Source: Colwellia marinimaniae
GTDB taxonomy: Bacteria; Pseudomonadota; Gammaproteobacteria; Enterobacterales; Alteromonadaceae
Assembly (NCBI RefSeq): GCF_002207865.1
Contig: NZ_BDQM01000033.1
Location: 1 to 41,012, forward strand
DNA length: 41,012 bases
Direction: 5' to 3'
Both the position numbers and the translations under genes were made by a program. The notes beneath the pieces are model-generated. The model was not told the DNA's origin, made no database searches, and was given only the letters and a program-made list of their open reading frames with translations. Shown here piece after piece: positions 34,748-41,012 of the stretch. The stretch's first letter is position 1. Each line of letters starts with the position of its first letter.

Positions 34748-35170
34748 TATAGCCACTAACCTTGCTCAGAACAGCATGGATTTTGGCTATATTTAGGGCG
34801 TTTCTACCTAGTTAATAGGCACCTTTGACTAAAAGCACAAAAATAGAGCAGTACCATATTGATAAACTACTTGCCATTGAAAAAGAGCAAGTAGAAAGTT
34901 TTTTGATTTATGCACATTAATATAGCCACTAACCTTGCTCAGAACAGCATGGATTTTGGCTATATTTAGGGCGTTTCTACCTAGTTAATAGGCACCTTTG
35001 ACTAAAAGCACAAAAATAGAGCAGTACCATATTGATAAACTACTTGCCATTGAAAAAGAGCAAGTAGAAAGTTTTTTGATTTATGCACATTAATATAGCC
35101 ACTAATCTTGCTCAGAACAGTATGGATTTCGGCTATATTTAGGGCGTTTCTACCTAGTTAATAGGCACCT
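34652..35170 (+). repeat. Three tandem 173-bp direct repeats
   Basis: Copies run 34652-34824, 34825-34997 and 34998-35170. The first copy holds the 3' end of the HD regulator gene and its stop; the other two are noncoding duplicates of that end. Copies differ by only about two to five bases, so the event is recent. Each contains arms AATATAGCCA and TGGCTATATT (34746-34755 and 34784-34793 in the first copy) about 28 bases apart, which may act as weak terminators. The block accounts for most of the 608-base gap before glnS. Confidence 0.93.
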
Positions 35171-35256
35171 AGTACCACAGAATATCAGCAGGTGAATATT
35201 ACCGCCCCTAGGCAATATACTCTTATCTAACGCTATTCTCCCTAGTAAACACTTGC

Positions 35257-35262
35257 TATAAT
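35257..35262 (+). promoter_or_regulatory. Extended -10 promoter of glnS
   Basis: TATAAT preceded by TG at the extended -10 position (TTGCTATAAT) lies about 95 bases upstream of the glnS ATG. The -35 region is poor. Confidence 0.6.
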
Positions 35263-35355
35263 GCGGCTATCTTGGTGCGCAAAATGCACTTTATATAGTA
35301 AATAGACCAGTAAATTTGTCTGCTTGCTATTCGTTTTTTTCAGAGGTTTATTTTC

Positions 35356-37026
35356 ATGTCGGATGCCGAAAACCGCCCAACAAACTTTATTCGTAATATC
35401 ATTGATGCTGATTTGGCTAGCGGTAAACACACCAGTGTACAAACACGCTTTCCACCAGAGCCAAATGGCTTTTTACATATTGGCCATGCAAAAGCTATTT
35501 GTTTGAGTTTTGGTATCGCCCAAGATTATAACGGAAAATGTAATTTGCGTTTTGATGATACCAACCCTGAAAAAGAAGATATTGATTATGTGCATGCCAT
35601 TCAAAAAGATGTTCTGTGGTTAGGGTTTGAGTGGGCAGGTGAGGTTCGCTATTCCTCTAATTATTTTGAGCAGTTACATGGTTTTGCCATTGAGCTTATT
35701 GAAAAAGGCTTAGCGTATGTGTGTTTCTTAACTGCGGATGAAACCCGTGAATATCGCGGCACTTTAAATAAACCAGGTAAAAATAGTCCTTACCGTGAAA
35801 CGTCTATCGCAGACAATTTAGCTTTATTTGCCAAAATGAAAAATGGCGAAGTCAAAGAAGGCGAATGTGCACTACGTGCTAAAATTGACATGAGCTCAAG
35901 CTTTATCTGTTTACGTGACCCTATTATTTATCGAGTACGTTTTGCTCATCATCATCAAACGGGAGATAAGTGGTGCATTTATCCTATGTACGATTTCACT
36001 CATTGTTTGTCAGATGCCATAGAAGGCATTACCCATTCTATTTGTACCTTAGAGTTTCAAGATAACCGCCGTTTATACGATTGGGTTATTGAAAACGTCT
36101 CCGTACCGTCTACGCCACATCAATACGAATTTTCTCGCTTAAACCTTGAATATACTCTGATGAGTAAACGTAAGCTAAATACCTTGGTCGAAGAAAACTT
36201 GGTTGAAGGCTGGGATGATCCTCGTATGCCAACGATTGCAGGTTTTCGACGACGTGGTTATACCCCGGCTTCAATTCGTGAGTTTACTAAGCGAATTGGT
36301 GTGACTAAAATGGAAAACACCATTGAAATGAGTGTTTTAGAAGCTTGTATCCGTGAAGATTTAAATGATAATGCCTCACGTGCTATGGCTGTACTTGCTC
36401 CGATCAAACTGGTTATTGAAAACTACCCAGAGGATAAAAGCGAAGACTTAGTTGTTAAAAATCACCCCAGTGATGAAAGTCAGGGCACACGGATTGTCCC
36501 TTTTAGCAAAGAACTTTACATAGAAGCAGAAGACTTTAGAGAAGAAGCCAATAAGAAATATAAACGTTTGGTTATTGATAAAGCGGTACGTTTACGTGGC
36601 GCCTATGTAGTCACAGCGACACGCTGTGATAAAGATGATCAAGGTAATGTTACTACCGTCTACTGTACTTACAATGAAGATACTTTAGGTAAAAACCCAA
36701 CAGATGGTACTAAACCTAAAGGGGTAATTCACTGGGTTGATGCGGCTAAGTCTCTTGATGCTACGGTGCGTTTATACGATAGATTATTTACCGTAGCAAA
36801 CCCAGCCGCAGAAGATGACTTTCATGCGGTAATTAACCCTGATTCTCTAATCGAGATTACCGGGGTAAAAGTTGAGCCTTCATTAGCGGATGCCAAAGCT
36901 GAAATTGCTGTTCAGTTTGAGCGTCAGGGGTATTTTTGTTTAGATAATGATATTAAAGAGCCAGGGGCGCTAATTTTTAATCGTACGGTTGGTCTGCGAG
37001 ATACCTGGGCTAAAATCAGTAAATAG
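35356..37026 (+). CDS. glnS: Glutaminyl-tRNA synthetase
   Basis: A complete 556-residue class I synthetase that charges tRNA-Gln with glutamine. It has the HIGH motif in PPEPNGFLHIGHAKAI, the KMSKS equivalent LMSKRKL, and two C-terminal anticodon-binding beta-barrels ending NRTVGLRDTWAKI. Length is the normal GlnRS size. ATG 35356 has AGAGG 9 bases upstream. It is a stand-alone housekeeping gene followed by a strong terminator. Confidence 0.98.
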   Translation: MSDAENRPTNFIRNIIDADLASGKHTSVQTRFPPEPNGFLHIGHAKAICLSFGIAQDYNGKCNLRFDDTNPEKEDIDYVHAIQKDVLWLGFEWAGEVRYSSNYFEQLHGFAIELIEKGLAYVCFLTADETREYRGTLNKPGKNSPYRETSIADNLALFAKMKNGEVKEGECALRAKIDMSSSFICLRDPIIYRVRFAHHHQTGDKWCIYPMYDFTHCLSDAIEGITHSICTLEFQDNRRLYDWVIENVSVPSTPHQYEFSRLNLEYTLMSKRKLNTLVEENLVEGWDDPRMPTIAGFRRRGYTPASIREFTKRIGVTKMENTIEMSVLEACIREDLNDNASRAMAVLAPIKLVIENYPEDKSEDLVVKNHPSDESQGTRIVPFSKELYIEAEDFREEANKKYKRLVIDKAVRLRGAYVVTATRCDKDDQGNVTTVYCTYNEDTLGKNPTDGTKPKGVIHWVDAAKSLDATVRLYDRLFTVANPAAEDDFHAVINPDSLIEITGVKVEPSLADAKAEIAVQFERQGYFCLDNDIKEPGALIFNRTVGLRDTWAKISK

Positions 37027-37123
37027 CCTGAACGTATTGCTAAAAGCATAAGCCAAAGTAGGGTAAAGCAATTGCGCGCATTGACTGTGTATTGAGTGTT
37101 ATTGAGCTGAGTTCTTTTTACCT

Positions 37124-37168
37124 AAAGCCAGTAGTAAGTTATTTAAACTTACTACTGGCTTTTTTTTT
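37124..37168 (+). terminator. Strong intrinsic terminator after glnS
   Basis: A 17-bp perfect stem (37124-37140 with 37146-37162, core GCCAGTAGTAAGTT) with a 5-base loop is followed by T residues to 37168. Confidence 0.93.
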
Positions 37169-37224
37169 GTTAAATCTGTTAACCTTATATAAATAATTAT
37201 ACTCCATTAATTAGGGCTTATTTA

Positions 37225-39372
37225 ATGAATAACCAGTTAGCTGCATCAGTATTTTTAGGTGTTTTTTTGCTACTTGCCTTAGCCGGCTGTCAAGAGCCGC
37301 CCTCAGTAGCCGCAGATGCTAAAACAGCGCTAAATAGCCAAGATAGCCCGAATGCTAGCAAAGATGAGTTAAACTTACTGGCTCAAAAAGTCGCAAAAAA
37401 AAGTATAAGCGCTAGATCCTGGTCCCAAATCAAAGCCTCAGGTTACATTAATGCGGTAAAACTTGATTGGCAGTTAGAATCGGCATTACCTCGCGCAGGC
37501 TCGACCAGTGCCTATCATTCTATCTTATTGCAGCGTTTTGCCGATGAGCGCGGCTTAAAGATTAACTGGCTGCGAGTGAGTAACTTAGCCGCTATGTTTA
37601 GCAAACTAGCCACTTTTGACGTTGACATTATTCCTCGGCATTTAACCATAACCGCGACACGTTTAGAAAAATTTAGTTTTTCCTATCCCTTGTTACGTGA
37701 TAGAGAAGTGGTGATCGCTAAAGCGGGTAACGATAGCTTTAATAGCAAAGACGATATTACTATTACTCTCCCTATCGGCTCAGCTTATATCGACAGTGTC
37801 AGTAAACAGTTCCCCCATTGGCACATTAATATTGTTGAGGAGAAAGTCAGCTCACAAGAAATGGCTGACACTATTGTCGATGGAGCAATGAAATATACCC
37901 TGATTGATGTTTTTGCTTTAGAAACATTGCAGCAATATCGTGATGATATTCAAAGTGTCTTTATCCTACCGAAAGCAATCACTCTCGCTTGGGCGGTTAA
38001 TTTAGATAATGATAGTTTTTTACATGAATTAAATGACTTTATCTCGGTTCATCATGTTATGCAGGTAGTTGAGCCAGAACGTAAAATTGACTTTGATCAG
38101 TTAAAAAAAGACAAGCTTACTTTACGGGTTATCACACGAAATAGTCCGGAAACCTATTTTTTATGGCGTGGTGAATTACTCGGTTTTGAATATGAATTGA
38201 TGCGTAAATTTGCTGATATCAACAAGGTGAAATTGGTTATTGTTGTGGCCGATACTTATGACGAAATGCTGACATTATTAGCCGAGGGTAAAGGCGATAT
38301 CATTGCTGCCGGTCTGTCTCGAACACAAGCACGAACAAAAAAAATAGCTCAAGCCGGCTTAGCCATTAGTATTCGTTATAACCGGGTAAAAGAACAATTA
38401 GTGGCTCATCAAGATAGTTTAGCTATCAATGAGCTAGCTGATCTTAATGGTCGCACTATCACCATAAGGAAAAGCAGTAGTTTTTGGACAACGGCGCAAA
38501 GATTAGCGCAAGACTTTGGCGCTAACATTGTTATCGCCAACGAAAATATCGCCACAGAGATATTAATCAGTCAGGTGGCCGATAAAGAAATTGATTTAAC
38601 CATAGCCGATAGTAATTTAATCGCTATTGAGAGCAGCTTTCGAACAGAAATTATTACTCCGTTAACGTTTAAAGAAGATGTGCCTTATGCCTATTTGGTT
38701 AGGAAAAACAATCCGCAATTACTTGCCAATTTAAATGAGTTTGTTAGAAAATACTACCGCGGGACTTTTTACAATGTCGTCAAAAATAAGTATTTTCACA
38801 ATAAAAAATCAAAAGAAAGTCATAAAAAACACCGTTTACTATCAGGTTCAAGCTTGTCGCCCTATGATGATATTGTCCGCTCTTATGTCAAACCCTATAA
38901 CTTCGATTGGCGTCTGATTGTCTCGCAAATGTATCAAGAAAGCCGCTTTGATCCACTCGCCAGTAATGCCTCCGGTGCTTTTGGTTTAATGCAAATGTTA
39001 CCTCGCACTGCCGCAGAGCTTGGTGTCGAGGATTTAAAAGACCCAGAGCAAGCCATAGCGTCCGGTGTGCAATATTTAAACTGGACCCGTGACCGATTTT
39101 CTAAGGACTTACCGGTACAAGAGCAAATATTTTTCTCCTTGGCATCCTATAATGCGGGTTATGGGCATGTAAAAGATGCGCAGCGCCTGGCAAGACAGCT
39201 CGGCTTAAGAAGTGATCGGTGGTTTAACAATGTTGAAAAAGCTATGTTACTCCTGCAGCGCCGCCAGTATTATCAAAAGGCCAGATTTGGCTACGTTAGA
39301 GGCCGAGAGCCAGTAAATTATGTGCGTGATATTCATCAACGCTATTTAAGTTATATTCGCATTACAGGTTAG
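37225..39372 (+). CDS. Membrane-bound lytic murein transglycosylase F-like lipoprotein with two SBP domains
   Basis: A 715-residue lipoprotein (lipobox ALAGC, Cys22). Two family-3 solute-binding-like domains come first: one at about 60-285, diverged, and one at about 290-525 beginning KLTLRVITRNSPETYFL and including GKGDIIAAGLSRT. A C-terminal SLT domain (about 545-700) has catalytic Glu572 in QMYQESRFDP, then GLMQMLP and SLASYNAGYGHV. MltF of E. coli is about 518 residues with one binding domain, so this is a longer relative with a duplicated sensor part. It cleaves peptidoglycan strands, probably regulated by a bound ligand such as muropeptides. Confidence 0.88.
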   Translation: MNNQLAASVFLGVFLLLALAGCQEPPSVAADAKTALNSQDSPNASKDELNLLAQKVAKKSISARSWSQIKASGYINAVKLDWQLESALPRAGSTSAYHSILLQRFADERGLKINWLRVSNLAAMFSKLATFDVDIIPRHLTITATRLEKFSFSYPLLRDREVVIAKAGNDSFNSKDDITITLPIGSAYIDSVSKQFPHWHINIVEEKVSSQEMADTIVDGAMKYTLIDVFALETLQQYRDDIQSVFILPKAITLAWAVNLDNDSFLHELNDFISVHHVMQVVEPERKIDFDQLKKDKLTLRVITRNSPETYFLWRGELLGFEYELMRKFADINKVKLVIVVADTYDEMLTLLAEGKGDIIAAGLSRTQARTKKIAQAGLAISIRYNRVKEQLVAHQDSLAINELADLNGRTITIRKSSSFWTTAQRLAQDFGANIVIANENIATEILISQVADKEIDLTIADSNLIAIESSFRTEIITPLTFKEDVPYAYLVRKNNPQLLANLNEFVRKYYRGTFYNVVKNKYFHNKKSKESHKKHRLLSGSSLSPYDDIVRSYVKPYNFDWRLIVSQMYQESRFDPLASNASGAFGLMQMLPRTAAELGVEDLKDPEQAIASGVQYLNWTRDRFSKDLPVQEQIFFSLASYNAGYGHVKDAQRLARQLGLRSDRWFNNVEKAMLLLQRRQYYQKARFGYVRGREPVNYVRDIHQRYLSYIRITG

Positions 39373-39416
39373 CATCTTTACTGTATTAGGCATTACTTTT
39401 GAGCGTATTATTATTT

Positions 39417-40247
39417 ATGAACGTCAGACTATTTACCTTTATCATACTATTTTTTTGCACAAATTCCTTCGTCAATGCTGACGAAATAGAGCCAGTGCAT
39501 TATGCCTATGCTAATTATTTAGGCAGTGGTATCTATCGAACCACAGGGCAAAATGCTAGCTTGATCAGTATGCCGTTCTCCTATGAGCTTGGGCATAAGG
39601 GCAAGCTAAGTTATGGCTTACGCTTACCGGTTTCAATTGGTTTTTTTGACTTTGATTTTGCCGACTTACCTAACCTAGATTTACCCGATGAAGTCGGCAC
39701 GATAACCTTTACTCCCGGCATAGCCTTTAACTATCAATACAGTAAGAACTTGCTGATAGAAAGCTATATTGATGTCGGCTATGGCCGCAACCTAACCACC
39801 AATAAAGGCGTTAATATTCATTCTTCAGGTGTTTCTGCGCTCTATCATTTTGAAATAAAAAAGTATGACTCTATTTGGGCCAATAGAATTTATATTGCTC
39901 GTTATGATGGTAATGGTTATGATGCCCAAGACTCTTATGCCGCGTTGCAAATAGGGTTAGACACAGGGTTGCCAGTGCAATATCAAATATTAGGTTATCA
40001 ATTTCAGCCAAGAATTTTTGCCACGGCTTTTTGGTATTTTAGCGAAGTTGATTTTTTCATGCCGCGCACTCAGGCCCTTGATGAGGGTAAAAATATTAGC
40101 CTAACTAATAGTATAGAATTAGGTTTTACTTTGAAATTTGCCAAAACCCTCGGCTATTCTTGGGCGGGCATTGATAGACTCGGCTTGAGTTATCGTTATA
40201 GCAAAAACTTTAGCGCCGTGCGTTTGTTGTTTAGTTTTCCTATATAA
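39417..40247 (+). CDS. Outer-membrane beta-barrel protein, function unknown
   Basis: About 276 residues. Start taken at ATG 39417; a TTG six codons upstream is also possible. A signal peptide ends near FVNA-DEIEP. The mature part is rich in alternating aromatic strands, for example YGLRLPVSIGFFDFDF, LLIESYIDVGYGRN and LGLSYRYSKNFSAVRLLFSF, and ends in a barrel-like C-terminal F-S-F-P-I. No family name is recognised beyond small outer-membrane proteins of marine gammaproteobacteria. It begins 44 bases after the transglycosylase stop and may be cotranscribed. Confidence 0.7.
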   Translation: MNVRLFTFIILFFCTNSFVNADEIEPVHYAYANYLGSGIYRTTGQNASLISMPFSYELGHKGKLSYGLRLPVSIGFFDFDFADLPNLDLPDEVGTITFTPGIAFNYQYSKNLLIESYIDVGYGRNLTTNKGVNIHSSGVSALYHFEIKKYDSIWANRIYIARYDGNGYDAQDSYAALQIGLDTGLPVQYQILGYQFQPRIFATAFWYFSEVDFFMPRTQALDEGKNISLTNSIELGFTLKFAKTLGYSWAGIDRLGLSYRYSKNFSAVRLLFSFPI

Positions 40248-40282
40248 AGTGGGGGCTTACAGCTTAGCTGCCAAGGTCATAA

Positions 40283-40316
40283 AAAATCCATTATCAATGA
40301 AGGAGTAATGGATTTT
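40283..40316. terminator. Bidirectional intrinsic terminator
   Basis: AAAATCCATTA (40283-40293) pairs with TAATGGATTTT (40306-40316); A and T runs flank both sides. It sits between the convergent outer-membrane protein and ilvH genes. Confidence 0.8.
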
Positions 40317-40404
40317 CCCAGACGTTAAGTATCGCTGCACGGTTCATGTTCTTAATTGAGCCGCATTAGCCAGAAAGACTCTTTTTAGTGAATAACTTTA
40401 TCGG

Positions 40405-40902
40405 TTATACCCGGAGCGCTTTATCACCACGCGCCATACCGACACAACCTGAACGAGCTGTTTCAATAATTTCCGTCTCATTTTTAAGGGCATCAATAAA
40501 GGCATTGAGCTTGTCAGCATTACCGGTAAGTTGTACGGTATAAACCTGCTTGCCAAGGTCAATAATATTGCCACGAAAGATATCCGTTATGCGTTTTACT
40601 TCAGTGCGAGTTTTATCATTCATAGCACCAACTTTTACTAGCAGTAATTCACGTTCAATATGTTTTCTGTCGGTAATGTCAGTGATTTTAATGACATCAA
40701 TAAGCTTATTAACTTGTTTAACAATTTGCTCTAATACCTTGTCATCGCCCTTAGTCGCAATGGTCATACGGGATAAACTATTATCATCAGTTGGGGCTAC
40801 CGTTAAGCTTTCAATATTAAAAGCACGTTGAGAGAATAGCCCAACAATACGTGATAATGAGCCGGGTTCATTCTCCATCAAAATAGCTAAAATTCTACGC
40901 AT
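40405..40902 (-). CDS. ilvH: Acetolactate synthase small (regulatory) subunit
   Basis: A complete 165-residue regulatory subunit of acetohydroxyacid synthase III, which mediates valine feedback in branched-chain amino acid synthesis. The ACT domain opens MRRILAILMENEPGSLSRIV and continues LFSQRAFNIESLTV; the C-terminal domain has LLVKVGAM and ETARSGCVGMARG. ATG 40902 has GGAG 9 bases upstream. The catalytic subunit gene would be expected upstream, but the 110 bases left in the window do not contain a recognisable end of it. Confidence 0.97.
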   Translation of the reverse strand: MRRILAILMENEPGSLSRIVGLFSQRAFNIESLTVAPTDDNSLSRMTIATKGDDKVLEQIVKQVNKLIDVIKITDITDRKHIERELLLVKVGAMNDKTRTEVKRITDIFRGNIIDLGKQVYTVQLTGNADKLNAFIDALKNETEIIETARSGCVGMARGDKALRV

Positions 40903-41012
40903 TAAGATTTACTCCTTTATTCGCTGACTTTTGATTGAACAACAGGAAGTAGTTACAACTGTGGGGTAGTGAACAGACTTCATTTTCCACTAACATAAGA
41001 AACATAGCTAAA
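40903..41012. other. Intergenic end of window
   Basis: Leader of ilvH and sequence without a recognisable gene end. If ilvI is present it must lie further right. Confidence 0.5.

Noticed and set aside
34652..35170. CRISPR-like array
   Set aside because: Contiguous 173-bp units with no spacers; this is a plain tandem duplication.

Overview
The window looks like chromosomal DNA of a marine gammaproteobacterium of the Alteromonadales, most likely Colwelliaceae (Colwellia or Thalassotalea). I infer this from the AT-rich composition and from the style of the housekeeping genes at the right end (glnS, mltF-like, ilvH). No tRNA, rRNA, CRISPR array or intact insertion sequence was seen.

Layout. 1-155: a nested inverted repeat. 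275-3375 (+): an orphan periplasmic binding protein and a membrane sensor histidine kinase. 3510-13520 (-): five glycan genes (glycosyltransferase, acyltransferase, glmS, two glycosyltransferases) and then O-antigen-ligase-like protein, flippase and another glycosyltransferase. 13788-14723 (+): a membrane-anchored endonuclease/exonuclease/phosphatase-family protein. 15052-18030: a very AT-rich restriction-modification island with a HaeIII-type cytosine methyltransferase, a probable nuclease partner, an intact MazG-like gene and a frameshifted MazG-like pseudogene. 18503-22499 (-): P-loop kinase, SLBB export protein, OmpA lipoprotein and STAS protein. 22662-28431 (-): YvcK-like protein, initiating sugar transferase, two glycosyltransferases, Wzz-like protein and a small lipoprotein. 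28724-31341 (-): a lipoprotein and a large secreted GEVED/LruC-type protein. 31847-34747: divergent genes for a sigma-54 response regulator and a response regulator with a degenerate HD-GYP domain, the latter followed by a 173-bp triplication. 35356-40902: glnS, a double-SBP lytic transglycosylase, an outer-membrane protein and ilvH.

Working together. The gene set from 3510 to 33283 matches the syp (symbiosis polysaccharide) locus of Vibrio fischeri: STAS (sypA), OmpA (sypB), SLBB exporter (sypC), P-loop kinase (sypD), sigma-54 regulator (sypG), glycosyltransferases, flippase and ligase (sypH to sypL), acyltransferase and glycosyltransferase (sypM, sypN), and Wzz, two glycosyltransferases and initiating transferase (sypO to sypR). 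The blocks are permuted, and the restriction island plus the nuclease-family gene lie where sypE, sypF and sypG would be. Four transcription units carry sigma-54-like -24/-12 sites with 5' leaders of similar length (about 26-33 nt), two of them strong, which suggests that the sigma-54 regulator at 31847-33283 drives the pathway. A dedicated glmS and a yvcK-like gene inside the locus suggest that the polymer draws on UDP-GlcNAc.
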